NCBI RefSeq assembly: GCF_023072595.1
Contig: NZ_JALLGK010000001.1
Span: 1,116,001-1,180,000, forward strand
DNA length: 64,000 bases
Source: Streptomyces sp. XM4193
Lineage (GTDB): Bacteria; Actinomycetota; Actinomycetes; Streptomycetales; Streptomycetaceae
Direction of reading: 5' to 3'
In this document: piece after piece, positions 33,074 through 41,876 of the stretch
Layout of the letters: the number at the start of each line of letters is the position of its first letter
How positions within the stretch are numbered: the first letter of the stretch is position 1
Made by a program: the position numbers and the translations under genes
Notes under the pieces: generated by a model
Told to the model about the DNA's origin: nothing
Database searches by the model: none
What the model saw: only the letters and a program-made list of their open reading frames with translations

Positions 33074-35479
33074 TCACTCGGCGAGTTCGGCGGCGCCGGT
33101 GATGCGGTGCAGCGGGTAGGTGCGGACCTCGTCGGCGGTGTGGTCGTACGCCGTGACGAATCCGCCCTCCACCCGCACCGGTGCGATGACCCGCTGGCTG
33201 GCGGCGCCGTCGGCGTTGACGTACCCGATCCAGACCGCCTCGCCGGTCAGCACCGCGGACTGCATGGTCGCCAGGGTGTCCGCGGAGGTGCTGCGGGGCA
33301 GTTCGCCCGCCGGCGTGCGACGCGGCGCGCGGGGCTTTCGGTGCGTGGCGGTGGCCGCGAGGTCGCCGGCGCGGATGGCGCGCACCGCGGCGGTCAGCAG
33401 ACGTGCGTCCGGCCGCGGCGGACCGTCGGGCACCGGTTCGGGTGCGGTGCGCGGCGGCGTTCGACGGGCGTCGACCCGACTGATCAGCACATCGCCCTCG
33501 GCCGATTCGGCGGCCGGCGCGTAGCCCAACTCCCGGAGTTTCAGCAGGAGTTGGGAGGGGTCGAGTTGGGAGGCGAGGACCGTGGGTGCGAGCAGCCGCA
33601 GACGCAGTGCGGCGCTGCGCCGGTCGGCGAGGATCTCGGCCAGCAGGTTGTCGTCCTCGCAGCGCACATACGCCGAGGCGGCGCCGATCCGCAGCCGGCC
33701 GTGTTTGCGGGCGACATCGTCGATCAGATAGCTGAGCGGCTGCGGCACGGGGGTGCGCGAGTGCGCGGCGAGGAAGGCGTGCAGTTCGGCGGGGTTGCGG
33801 CCGGCGTCCAGCGCGCGCCGCACCGAGGCGGTGGTGAAGCGGTAGACGGTCGCGCCGCCCTTGGACTCGACGTCGGCCAGCACGTTCAGCGTCTCGGCGA
33901 GCGGACGCTCCAGCGGGCCGGGCGCCACCGCGGTCAGGTCGGCCTGGAGCAGCACGTGGTCCAGCGGTTCGGGCAGCAGCGGCGCGACCAGCTGGGCGGC
34001 CTTCTCGACCGCGGCGGGCCGGTCGCCGTCGACGGCCGTGACCCACTCCCGCACGCCGGACGCCAGCGCGCCGCGACCGGTCACCCCCAGCAGCTCGGCC
34101 TCCTGCGTCGTGGCCGCGCACAACTGCTCGCGGAACGCGCCGGACGCCCGCAGCGGGCGCTCCCAGCGCAGCCGGGCGGCCAGCGCGTCCGGCTCCGGCG
34201 CGGCACCCGGCGGCAGTTCGGCCAGCAGCCGCAGCAGCCGCAACCGCAGACCCGGCGCCGGGCTGCGGTCCAGCCCGGGACCGAGGGCGGACAGCGGCCG
34301 TCCCTTGCCGTCCCTGGTGCCGGCGAGGCCCGGGACCCGCGTCATCGGCAGCCAGGCGGTGATCAGCGCGGCCCACCGGTGGTGGTCGCGGCGCTCGCGC
34401 CAACTGTCGTAGGCGGGAGTCGGCGCGTACCGCTCGTCGGCCTCGCCGTCCGAGGCCAACAGCCCTGCGGCGTAGGCGAGTTCGACCCAGAAGGCGGTCT
34501 CGTCCTCGGTCAGCTCCAGCGCGGCCGCGGTGCGTGCGAGGTCCCGCACCCCGAGTCCGCCGGCGCGCAGCACGGCGGGGGAGGAGTGCTGCCACTCCTG
34601 GAGCAGGTCGTCGATCCGCCCGAGAGCGGTGTGCGCCTGCCCGGCCGCCGCCGTGTCCACGCTGCGCTCGGGGTGCTGGCGCCGCAGCACGATCTCCGGG
34701 GGCACGGCCTCCAACCGTTCGTGCGCCCGGCCGCCGCGCCGTGCGAGCGCCACCTCGCGCGGCAGTACGACGGTGCGCGGCCCGGCGGGCAGCAGTACGC
34801 CGCGGTCGAGCAGCCAGCGGACCGGCGGCGAGGGACTGCCGGACACCTCGCCGTACGGCGGTCCCCACAGCAGCTTGTCCACCATCGTCACCGCGCCGGC
34901 CGGGGCCTGCTCCAGCAGTTCGGCCAACCGCCCGGTGTCGCCGAGCAGTTCGGCCAGCGAGGCGAGCGCGCTCACCGGGTCGGCCGTGGTGGCAAGACCG
35001 GCGCTGAGCAGCATCTCCTGGAGCCGGCCCGGCGACATGCCGACCGCCGCCTCGGTGAGCGAGGGACCGAGCCCGGTGGGCGAGGGGGTGGTGGAGGTGG
35101 GGGCGAGCAGCTCGCGAGCGGTGCGCACCAGCCGCAGCCGGTCGTCGCCGCCCCAGATCACCGCCTGGGCCCTCAGCGCCCGCAGCGCCCTCGGCAGCTC
35201 GGCCTCGCCGCCGGGCAGCAGCGCCTCCAGCACGGCGTACGGGCACGGGTCCGGCGCCACCGCGAGCGCCTGCGCGGTCTGCAGCGCGAACTGGTCCAGC
35301 CGTTCCAGCGCACGGCTGACCGAGGCCCGGGTGCCCGCCCTGGTGGCGAGCTGGGTCAGATCGCCGGGCACCGGGGAGAGCAGGTCGGGGCGGACCCGCA
35401 GCAGCTCGGCTATCGCCTCGTCGGGCCAGGAACGCAGCTCGTCGGCGAGGGTGCGCGGGGAACCGGTCTCGCTGGTCAT
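33074..35479 (-). CDS. Helicase-associated (Helicase_C_3) protein with C-terminal WYL-like domain
   Basis: This 801-residue protein is usually annotated as a helicase C-terminal domain protein, but no Walker motif is visible. The N-terminus ('LADELRSWPDEAIAELLRVRPDLL') and several winged-helix-like repeats fill residues 1-480. A Ssl2/XPB-type C domain follows ('DHVLLQADLTAVAPGPLERPL', 'YRFTTASVRRALDAG', 'SYLIDDVARKHGRLRIG'). The end is WYL-like ('AVWIGYVNADGAASQRVIAPVRVEGGFVTAYDH'). WYL domains sense nucleic-acid or nucleotide ligands, so it may be a regulator or scaffold for XPB downstream. ATG 35479 was preferred to GTG 35488. Confidence 0.87.
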   Translation of the reverse strand: MTSETGSPRTLADELRSWPDEAIAELLRVRPDLLSPVPGDLTQLATRAGTRASVSRALERLDQFALQTAQALAVAPDPCPYAVLEALLPGGEAELPRALRALRAQAVIWGGDDRLRLVRTARELLAPTSTTPSPTGLGPSLTEAAVGMSPGRLQEMLLSAGLATTADPVSALASLAELLGDTGRLAELLEQAPAGAVTMVDKLLWGPPYGEVSGSPSPPVRWLLDRGVLLPAGPRTVVLPREVALARRGGRAHERLEAVPPEIVLRRQHPERSVDTAAAGQAHTALGRIDDLLQEWQHSSPAVLRAGGLGVRDLARTAAALELTEDETAFWVELAYAAGLLASDGEADERYAPTPAYDSWRERRDHHRWAALITAWLPMTRVPGLAGTRDGKGRPLSALGPGLDRSPAPGLRLRLLRLLAELPPGAAPEPDALAARLRWERPLRASGAFREQLCAATTQEAELLGVTGRGALASGVREWVTAVDGDRPAAVEKAAQLVAPLLPEPLDHVLLQADLTAVAPGPLERPLAETLNVLADVESKGGATVYRFTTASVRRALDAGRNPAELHAFLAAHSRTPVPQPLSYLIDDVARKHGRLRIGAASAYVRCEDDNLLAEILADRRSAALRLRLLAPTVLASQLDPSQLLLKLRELGYAPAAESAEGDVLISRVDARRTPPRTAPEPVPDGPPRPDARLLTAAVRAIRAGDLAATATHRKPRAPRRTPAGELPRSTSADTLATMQSAVLTGEAVWIGYVNADGAASQRVIAPVRVEGGFVTAYDHTADEVRTYPLHRITGAAELAE

Positions 35480-35588
35480 TCGCCCCACAGTAGTACCGAC
35501 CCGGGCAGTACGGGCCGGACTGCCTTCCGACGGAACGGACCGGCTCGAACGGCTGTCCCCGCGCCGCCGGGAGGGTACGGTCTTCTCC

Positions 35589-36713
35589 GTGGGGATCGAG
35601 AGCGAACAGCTCGTGCTGGACTACCTCAGCCGGGTGGGAGACCTGGCGCACGGTACGTCGATGACGGCGGCCGAGCGCGCCAAACTCATCGGCGAACTGC
35701 GGTCCACCATCGAGCAGCGACGGGCCAGGGCCGAAGGTGTCGAGACGACGTCGTCGGTGCGGAAGATCCTCAAGTCGGTCGGGAGGCCCGAGGAAGTCGT
35801 CGCCTCCACCTCCGGCGGCGAGGTCACGATCCCCGAGCCGCGTACCGGCGACGGTTCGTCGACCGGCCGCACCTCCGTACGGGGCCTGGGCGCCCGCCTG
35901 TTCAAGGGGCGCGGCGAGGGCACCGGCGGCGCGGCACCCGCGGGCGGCTCCGGGCCGGGCGGCCCCGTCCCCCAGCAGCCCGCCGACGCGCCGACCGACC
36001 GGGACGCCCCCACCACGGGCATCGGGTCCGGTTTTCCCACCACCGGATCGCCGCCGCCGCATCTGGCCGGTATGGACGAGCTCTCCGCGGCCGAGTCCGA
36101 CCCGGACTGGTGGCGCAACGACCCGAGTCCGTACATCAAGAAGAGCGGCGGCGAGATAGACGGCTTCATCGGCGGGATCGAGATCCCCGAGATGCTGAAG
36201 CCGCCGCCCAAGGAGGGCGTGGCCGGTGAGCAGCCGGGCGTGACTCGGGGGCTGCCGGCACAGGGCGGGGAGCCCGCGATCGAGCAGGACGTCCCGGCCG
36301 AGAAGGCCGAAACCCCGGCCGGGCAGGGGCTGTTGCGCCGGCTGCGCGGTGGTGGGCTGACCGCCGCGGGTGTGCCGCGCGCCGGTGGGCTGGTCGAGCT
36401 GGCCGCCGTGCTCACCCTCGTCGCGGGCGCGGCCCTCGGCAACCTCATCGCGCTCGGGCTCGGTTGGCTGATGGCCTGGTGGTCGCCGCGGTTGAGCCGC
36501 AACGAGGCGAAGTGGGCCGCCGCGGGCATGCCGGCACTGGTCGCCGTCGGCACCGCGGTGTGGCTCTGGGGCCGTGCGGGCGAACGCTGGGGCGAGCCGA
36601 TCCCCGAGGGCGCACTCGGCGAGGTGCTGAACGAGAGCTACCCCTGGCTGCTGCGCACCGCCGCTGCCGCCAGCGCCGCCTTCCTCCTCTGGCGCGCCCG
36701 CCGCCCCCGCTGA
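35589..36713 (+). CDS. HAAS-like N-terminal domain membrane protein
   Basis: This is a 374-residue protein. The first 75 residues ('LDYLSRVGDLAHGTSMTAAERAKLIGELRSTIEQR', 'VRKILKSVGRPEEVVAS') resemble the HAAS/DUF1700 domain, an alpha-alpha domain often paired with PadR regulators. A 170-residue Gly/Pro-rich linker follows. Four hydrophobic segments then lie between residues 255 and 370 (e.g. 'LVELAAVLTLVAGAALGNLIALGLGWLM'). GTG 35589 has GGGAGGG about 13 bases upstream. No PadR gene is adjacent. It is divergent from the helicase-associated gene. Role unknown, probably membrane-bound regulation. Confidence 0.82.
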   Translation: MGIESEQLVLDYLSRVGDLAHGTSMTAAERAKLIGELRSTIEQRRARAEGVETTSSVRKILKSVGRPEEVVASTSGGEVTIPEPRTGDGSSTGRTSVRGLGARLFKGRGEGTGGAAPAGGSGPGGPVPQQPADAPTDRDAPTTGIGSGFPTTGSPPPHLAGMDELSAAESDPDWWRNDPSPYIKKSGGEIDGFIGGIEIPEMLKPPPKEGVAGEQPGVTRGLPAQGGEPAIEQDVPAEKAETPAGQGLLRRLRGGGLTAAGVPRAGGLVELAAVLTLVAGAALGNLIALGLGWLMAWWSPRLSRNEAKWAAAGMPALVAVGTAVWLWGRAGERWGEPIPEGALGEVLNESYPWLLRTAAAASAAFLLWRARRPR

Positions 36714-37053
36714 CCCCCTCCCGCCTCGCCGTCCCGCCACCGATCCGTCCCGCGGTCCACAGTCCCGCGTCGGCGCCCTGCCCCGGGTGCTTCGTCCGCG
36801 CGCCGACCCACCGTCGCCACCGGAAGCTCGCCCGCCGCCCGCCGCCCGCCGCCCGCCGACTGCCGACCGCCCGAGCGCGACGAACCCGCGCCGACGACCC
36901 GTGCGCTGCCCGTACGACCTGCCTTCCGGACAGCCCCGCCCGACCGGCGGACACGACTGCGGCGGCAGGGCGGAACGGCGGTACGGCGGCGCCGACGTGG
37001 TGCTGCACGTCAACGCCCCGCGTCCCATTGGCCGTTGACGCGCGCGGGGGCCG
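36714..37053. other. GC-rich spacer, no gene recognised
   Basis: About 340 bp with CCGCCCGCCG-type repetition near 36830-36860. Open frames here have no recognisable content. Confidence 0.5.
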
Positions 37054-37578
37054 TCAGTCGGCGTCCGACCCGCCGGACCCGCCCGGCCCACCACGGCTCC
37101 GCGCCCCGCCTGCCCCCGGTATCCCGCCGCCTTCCGCTTCCGGGTCGGCCGCCTCGCCGACCTCGCCCGCCTCCTCCTCCGCCTCGCGAGAGCTGTGCAG
37201 GCGTCCGTCCTCCACGTGCACGATGCGCAGCTCCACGGCGTCCTGGTCGCGCTTCGCCCTTCCGCACAGGCCCACCGCGAAGTCGGACTCCGGTACGTTC
37301 GCCGGTACTTCGGTGGTGGCGACATGCGTCAGCACATCGGGGTGCCGGCCGGTGACCACCCAGCCGTCCGCGTCCCGGACCCCGATCACTCCGAAGTCCC
37401 CCGCGGGCGAGCCCGGGTGCACCGGCCCGAACTCCCGCAGCACGGCGGTGGCTTCGGCGCCGGGATCCCCACCCGGGGACGGCAGGACCACACAGGTGCC
37501 GTTCTCGTACAGCACCCAGGACTTCTGCGGGTCGGCGAGAATGCTCCGCCAAGTGGTGATGCGTGTCTCGGTGTCCAT
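37054..37578 (-). CDS. Conserved hypothetical protein with Gly-rich tail
   Basis: This 174-residue protein starts 'MDTETRITTWRSILADPQKSWVLYENGTCVVL'. Residues 1-125 look globular, mainly beta ('GDFGVIGVRDADGWVVTGRHPDVLTHV', 'ESDFAVGLCGRAKRDQDAVELRIVHVEDGR'). The last 50 are Glu/Ala/Gly-rich and disordered. I recognise it only as a Streptomyces hypothetical. No signal peptide or membrane helix is present. It is divergent from the HAD hydrolase. Confidence 0.75.
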   Translation of the reverse strand: MDTETRITTWRSILADPQKSWVLYENGTCVVLPSPGGDPGAEATAVLREFGPVHPGSPAGDFGVIGVRDADGWVVTGRHPDVLTHVATTEVPANVPESDFAVGLCGRAKRDQDAVELRIVHVEDGRLHSSREAEEEAGEVGEAADPEAEGGGIPGAGGARSRGGPGGSGGSDAD

Positions 37579-37721
37579 GCGGCCATCCTGCCGCCCGCCA
37601 CTGACAGCGCCCGGCTCGATGCCGCTCGTCCGAAAGCGGGCCCGCCCGTCCGAAACCGGGCCCGGGACGGGCGTCGGAGGGACTCGACCGGCCTCGCGGC
37701 CCGCTGCCGCGCACCGGCACA

Positions 37722-38399
37722 ATGGGGCGTATGCCGATACCTTCCGCCCAGCCGGCGCACGCCCCGAAGGCGGCGCACGACAGCCCGTCGACGCAGCCCG
37801 TGACCGTCGGGTTCGACCTGGACATGACGCTGATCGACTCCCGCCCGGGTATCAGGGCGGTGTACGAGCTGCTGGTCCGGGAGACCGGCACGCACATCGA
37901 CTGCGATCTGGTGGTCAGTCGTCTCGGGCCGCCGCTGGAGGCGGAGTTGGCGCACTGGTTCCCCGCCGAGGAGGTGACGGCGCGGGCCGACCGCTACCGG
38001 GCGCTCTACCCGGACCACGCGATTGCGCCGACGCTGCCGATGCCGGGTGCCCGCGAGGCCCTGGCGGCGCTGGCGGCCGACGGCGGGCGGTCGATGGTGG
38101 TGACGGCGAAGAACGAACCGCACGCCCGGCTGCATCTGGACCACCTCGGCATGCGTCCGGATCTGGTGGTCGGCTCGCTGTGGGCGGAGGCCAAGGCGCT
38201 GGCGCTGCGCGAGCACGGCGCCGCCGTCTACGTGGGCGACCACCTCGGGGACATGCGCGGTGCCCGGGCCGCGGGCGCGCTGGCGGTCGGTGTCACGACC
38301 GGCCCGTGCGACGCGGACGAGCTGCGTGCGGCGGGTGCGGACGTCGTACTGCCGGATCTGCGGTCGTTCGCCCAGTGGTGGGCCGACTACCGGTCCTGA
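37722..38399 (+). CDS. HAD-superfamily hydrolase (phosphoglycolate phosphatase-like)
   Basis: This 225-residue HAD phosphatase has motif I 'VGFDLDMTLIDSRPG' near residue 28, a small helical cap, motif II-like 'SMVVTAKNEP', and motif III/IV 'AAVYVGDHLGDMRGARAAGALAVGVTTGPC'. The nucleophile is the first Asp of DLDMT; a Met replaces the more common Gly in this motif. ATG 37722 or ATG 37731 may be used. The substrate is unknown, probably a small phosphate ester. Confidence 0.88.
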   Translation: MGRMPIPSAQPAHAPKAAHDSPSTQPVTVGFDLDMTLIDSRPGIRAVYELLVRETGTHIDCDLVVSRLGPPLEAELAHWFPAEEVTARADRYRALYPDHAIAPTLPMPGAREALAALAADGGRSMVVTAKNEPHARLHLDHLGMRPDLVVGSLWAEAKALALREHGAAVYVGDHLGDMRGARAAGALAVGVTTGPCDADELRAAGADVVLPDLRSFAQWWADYRS

Positions 38400-38573
38400 C
38401 CGCTCAGCTGCACCGGACGGCAGCGGTCACCGGCGATCCGACCGGCAGCGGTCACTGAACAGGCCCGACTCGCGACCGGTCGACTCCACCGCGCGCCGGA
38501 CTCGCGCGCGCCGGTTTCGCGACCGCCCGACTCGCGACCGGTCGACCGCCGACGGCGGCCGGGCCGGGGCTCG

Positions 38574-38894
38574 TCAGCCGGCCGAGGCGGCCCTGGTGCG
38601 GCGGCGCTGCACGGCCATCGAGCGGCCCAGGCCCGCGCCGGCGAGCGCGAAGCCGACGCCCATCAGCATCGAGACGACGTAGGCGGCGGCCGGGAACGGG
38701 TCGGTGCCGAGGAAGAACGGCACGAAGGTGATCAACGTCGCCACCGCGCCGACGACGAAGACGATCCCGCCGATCCGCACCAGCAGATCGCCCGGCTGGC
38801 GCCCGTGCTCCGTGTCGGCGGCCGTGACCTGCGCCGGAGTGGACGATTCGGCTGACAGCGGGGGCGTGCCCCCGGACACTGGTGTAGTACTCAC
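38574..38894 (-). CDS. Small two-helix membrane protein
   Basis: This 106-residue protein has a 40-residue Ser/Thr/Pro-rich cytoplasmic leader, then two membrane helices ('VRIGGIVFVVGAVATLITFVPFF', 'AAYVVSMLMGVGFALAGAGLG') and a basic end ('RRRTRAAS'). GTG 38894 has GGCAGG directly before it. I know it only as a Streptomyces hypothetical. It is convergent with the HAD gene and divergent from the cold-shock gene. Confidence 0.75.
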   Translation of the reverse strand: MSTTPVSGGTPPLSAESSTPAQVTAADTEHGRQPGDLLVRIGGIVFVVGAVATLITFVPFFLGTDPFPAAAYVVSMLMGVGFALAGAGLGRSMAVQRRRTRAASAG

Positions 38895-38980
38895 CCTGCC
38901 AGGGTAGGCCGGGTGCAAGCACGACGAAGAACGGGCTGGGGGATCTTGCCAGCCGCCACAGGGAGATTAATCTTGGTGAC

Positions 38981-39000
38981 AGCGGGTCCGCGGACCCGCT
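38981..39000. promoter_or_regulatory. Perfect 20-bp palindrome upstream of the cold-shock gene
   Basis: AGCGGGTCCG followed immediately by its own reverse complement. It lies 95 bp before the GTG start and just after TTGCCA (38946)/TAATCT (38968), a weak promoter candidate. It may be an operator or a structured leader element. Confidence 0.6.
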
Positions 39001-39094
39001 CTACTGCTCTTCAGGGTATTCATCGGCAGGTTTCAACGGCCGGGTCGCGACGAGGCGCCCCGGCTTTCCGGACGATTCAGGGGCGAGGACAGAC

Positions 39095-39478
39095 GTGCCT
39101 ACCGGCAAGGTCAAGTGGTTCAACACCGAGAAGGGCTTCGGCTTCCTCTCTCGTGACGACGGCGCGGACGTCTTCGTGCACTCGTCGGTGCTGCCGAGCG
39201 GGGTCGAGTCGCTGAAGCCCGGTCAGCGTGTGGAGTTCGGCGTCGTGGCCGGGCAGCGCGGCGACCAGGCGCTGTCGTTGACGCTGCTGGACCCCGCACC
39301 CTCGTTGGCCGCCGCCCAGCGGCGCAAGCCGGACGAGCTGGCGTCCATCGTGCAGGATCTGACGACCCTCCTGGACGGCGTCTCCCAGCAGTTGGAGCGC
39401 GGTCGCTACCCGGAGCGTGCACACGGCCAGAAGATCGCCGGGATGCTCCGCGCGGTGGCCGACCAACTGGACGTCTGA
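39095..39478 (+). CDS. Cold-shock domain protein with helical C-terminal extension
   Basis: This is a 127-residue protein. Residues 1-65 form a cold-shock domain with RNP1 'KGFGFL' and RNP2-type 'VFVHSSVL'. The rest ('RKPDELASIVQDLTTLLDGVSQQLERG', 'AHGQKIAGMLRAVADQLDV') is a helical segment absent from the 67-residue protein at 7382. GTG 39095 has GAGGAC upstream. This longer type is common in Streptomyces; the extension may mediate dimerisation or partner binding. Confidence 0.93.
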   Translation: MPTGKVKWFNTEKGFGFLSRDDGADVFVHSSVLPSGVESLKPGQRVEFGVVAGQRGDQALSLTLLDPAPSLAAAQRRKPDELASIVQDLTTLLDGVSQQLERGRYPERAHGQKIAGMLRAVADQLDV

Positions 39479-39609
39479 GGCCCGGTCGCACCACCCGGCC
39501 GCGGCCCGGCGCCGTTCCCGGAGCCGCATCCGCGCCGACCGGCCCGTCCACACCGCTCCACGAGCCCGTACCGCTTCACGAGCCCGAGCCGCGAGGCGGG
39601 CGTTCGGCG

Positions 39610-40497
39610 TCACGCGCCGGGCGCCCGCAGCGCGTCCGGTGGCAGTGACGGTACGAGCCCCTCCGCCGCCGCCCGGGTCAACAGCCCGCGCACCGCGGCG
39701 TATCCGCTCTCCCCGAGGTCCGCGGTGAACTCGTTCACATAGAGGCCGATGTGCTGCTGTGCGACCTCGGGCGCGAGCTCCTGCGCGTGCGCCCGTACGT
39801 ATCCCGCGGACGCCTCGGGGTCCAGCCACGCCATGCGCACCGAGGTGCGGGCGGCGTCGGCGAGCGCGGCCAGGCGCTCCTCGCCGAGTGAGCGTTTGGC
39901 GATGATCGCGCCCAGCGGGATGGGCAGTCCGGTGCTCGACTCCCAGTGCTCGCCCATGTCGGCGAGCTGGTGCAGCCCGTACTCCTGGTAGGTGAAGCGG
40001 GCCTCGTGGATCACCAGTCCGGCGTCCACCCGGCCCTCGCGCACCGCGGGCATGATCTCGTGGAACGGCAGCACGACCACCCGGCCGACGCCGCCGGGCA
40101 CCTTCTCCGCGGCCCAGAGCCGGAAGAGCAGGTAGGCGGTCGAGCGCTCGCCGGGCACCGCGACCGTACGGCCCGTCAGCCCGCTGCCGTCGCCGGGTTC
40201 CCGGCCCAGTACGAGCGGACCGCAGCCGCGGCCGAGCGCGCCGCCGCAGGGCAGCAGCGCGAAGTCCTCCAGCAGCCAGGGCAGCGCCGCGTACGACACC
40301 TTGAGCACATCCTGCGGGCACTGGTCGCCCTGCTCCGCGAGGGAGTTGGTGACGTCCACGTCGGCGAACCGCACGTCCAGCGGCGGCGCGTCCGGCACCA
40401 GTCCGTGTGCCCAGGCGTGGAAGACGAAGGTGTCGTTGGGGCAGGGGGAGTAGGCGATCCGCACCGTGTCCTCGTGCGGTCCGACGGAGTCCGTCAT
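39610..40497 (-). CDS. mqnD: 1,4-dihydroxy-6-naphthoate synthase (MqnD)
   Basis: This 295-residue periplasmic-binding-protein-fold enzyme converts cyclic dehypoxanthine futalosine to 1,4-dihydroxy-6-naphthoate in the futalosine menaquinone pathway. It begins with the MqnD signature 'IAYSPCPNDTFVFHAWAHG'. 'VLKVSYAALPWLLEDFALLPCGGALG' and 'DAGLVIHEARFTYQEYGLHQLADMGEHWE' follow; the His in 'IHEARFTY' is the expected catalytic residue. The start codon overlaps the mqnB stop (ATGA), which confirms the start and shows coupling. Confidence 0.94.
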   Translation of the reverse strand: MTDSVGPHEDTVRIAYSPCPNDTFVFHAWAHGLVPDAPPLDVRFADVDVTNSLAEQGDQCPQDVLKVSYAALPWLLEDFALLPCGGALGRGCGPLVLGREPGDGSGLTGRTVAVPGERSTAYLLFRLWAAEKVPGGVGRVVVLPFHEIMPAVREGRVDAGLVIHEARFTYQEYGLHQLADMGEHWESSTGLPIPLGAIIAKRSLGEERLAALADAARTSVRMAWLDPEASAGYVRAHAQELAPEVAQQHIGLYVNEFTADLGESGYAAVRGLLTRAAAEGLVPSLPPDALRAPGA

Positions 40498-41309
40498 GGT
40501 CCCTCCAACTCGTACTTGCGGTGGCCCCCGTGTTTCTCGCGTTCTCCGCGTGCCCCGTGTTTTACGCGTGGCCCGTGGTCTCCGTGGGCCACGTGGTCCC
40601 CGGGGCCCGGGTGGTCCGGAGTCGAAGCCGTCCAACTGCCGAGCAGCGGCGCGGAGTCGGCGAAGACCGCGGTGAGTCCGTCGAGTGCCTCGCGGATGCG
40701 CCAGCCGCCGCGGTCGCGGGGGCCGACCGGGTTGGAGACCGTACGGATCTCCAGCACCGGCAGCGCCAGGAGGGCGGCTGCCTCGGCGACGCCGAAGCCC
40801 TCCATGGCCTCACCGACCGCGCCCGGGTGGCGGGCGGCCAGCGTCCGGGCGCGTTCGGCGCTGCCGGTCACGGTGGAGACGGTGAGCAGCGGACCGAACG
40901 CGGCGCCGCAGACGTCGGCGACGGCGCGTGCCAGGGAGAGCGGTACGGGGTGGGAGCCGGTGCCGAAGCCGAGCCCCTCGACCGGGGTGAACCCGCCCTC
41001 GGCGCCCGGGTTCTCGGCGCCCAGATCGGCGGCGACGATCGCGGAGGCCACCACCGGGCCCTCGGTGACCGGGGCGAACCCGCCGCAGATTCCGGCCGAG
41101 ACGACCAGCCCGTACGGCCGTCCGGCCAGCTCGGCGCGGGTCAACTCCCGTGCGGTGGCGGCTGCGGCCGCTGCGGGGCCGACGCCGCCGGCGACCACCT
41201 CGAACCGTTCCGGGGCACAGCCCGCGGCCACCGCGTCCCGCTCCTGCGGAACAGCGGTGACCACCAGGGTGCGCACGTGCCGGGCGGCTGCGGGCGGTTG
41301 TTCGCTCAC
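40494..41309 (-). CDS. mqnB: Futalosine hydrolase (MqnB) with His-rich C-terminal tail
   Basis: This 271-residue nucleoside-phosphorylase-fold enzyme releases hypoxanthine from futalosine. Family sequence: 'VRTLVVTAVPQERDAVAAG', 'GLVVSAGICGGFAPVTEGPVVASAIVAADLGAE', 'GEAMEGFGVAEAAALLALPVLEIRTVSNPVGPRDR'. The catalytic core ends near residue 225. It is followed by about 40 residues rich in His, Gly, Asp and Lys (repeated His-Gly-Asp and Lys-His pairs) that I do not expect in the family. GTG 41309 is the start. It overlaps mqnD and follows the DUF2771 gene by 31 bp. Confidence 0.93.
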   Translation of the reverse strand: MSEQPPAAARHVRTLVVTAVPQERDAVAAGCAPERFEVVAGGVGPAAAAAATARELTRAELAGRPYGLVVSAGICGGFAPVTEGPVVASAIVAADLGAENPGAEGGFTPVEGLGFGTGSHPVPLSLARAVADVCGAAFGPLLTVSTVTGSAERARTLAARHPGAVGEAMEGFGVAEAAALLALPVLEIRTVSNPVGPRDRGGWRIREALDGLTAVFADSAPLLGSWTASTPDHPGPGDHVAHGDHGPRVKHGARGEREKHGGHRKYELEGP

Positions 41310-41340
41310 GCGGGTGTCGCCGGCAGTCGCGGGCGAGGTG

Positions 41341-41850
41341 TCAGTGGTCCTTCTTGTTGAGCGTGAAGTTCCAGACGCCGTACGGGTCGCCCTTCTCCTT
41401 GTCGCGCTCGACGACGACCAGCTCGCTCTTGTCCGGGAGCAGGCTCAGGTCCAGGCCCTCGGTGGTGGCGTAGGTCTTCTTGGTGAACTGGACCAGCTTC
41501 GCGGTCTGTTCCTGGCCGCTCTGCGGGTTCTGGATGGTGCCCAGCACCTCCCAGCCGCGCTCGGCCACCTCGGGCTCGACACCGATCCGAAGGGTGTCGC
41601 TGCCGGTGAAGTCGATGGACTTGGACTTCGCCTCGGCGGCGCAGACCTCGAAGGCCTTGTTGCCCATCTTCTTGCCGTCGTTGTCGCACATGTCGTGGCT
41701 GTGCACGCTGGTGCTGCCGACGGTGATGGTGGTGACCGGCTTGGGCTTTTCGCAGCCGGAGACGGCGACCACGACCAGGCCGGCGGCGCCCACGGCACAT
41801 GCGGTACGGATGCTGCGGCGGACCCGACCGGGAGAGAGCATGCTCGTCAT
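41341..41850 (-). CDS. DUF2771 family lipoprotein
   Basis: This 169-residue protein has a twin-basic N-terminus ('RVRRSIRTACAVGAAGLVVVAV') and the lipobox 'VSGC' at about residue 33, so it should be anchored to the outer face of the membrane. The rest is Lys/Asp-rich beta sequence with two cysteines ('DMCDNDG', 'FEVCAAEA') probably joined by a disulfide. DUF2771 has no known function. The gene lies between the MFS and mqnB genes at spacings of 26 and 31 bp, suggesting one transcript. Confidence 0.9.
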   Translation of the reverse strand: MTSMLSPGRVRRSIRTACAVGAAGLVVVAVSGCEKPKPVTTITVGSTSVHSHDMCDNDGKKMGNKAFEVCAAEAKSKSIDFTGSDTLRIGVEPEVAERGWEVLGTIQNPQSGQEQTAKLVQFTKKTYATTEGLDLSLLPDKSELVVVERDKEKGDPYGVWNFTLNKKDH

Positions 41851-41876
41851 GGGCGCAGGTTATCGCTCGCCGATGA

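Noticed and set aside
32742..37325. A minus-strand frame of 1527 codons over the helicase-associated gene
   Set aside because: Arg/Ala/Gly-rich shadow in a frame different from the recognisable 801-residue protein.
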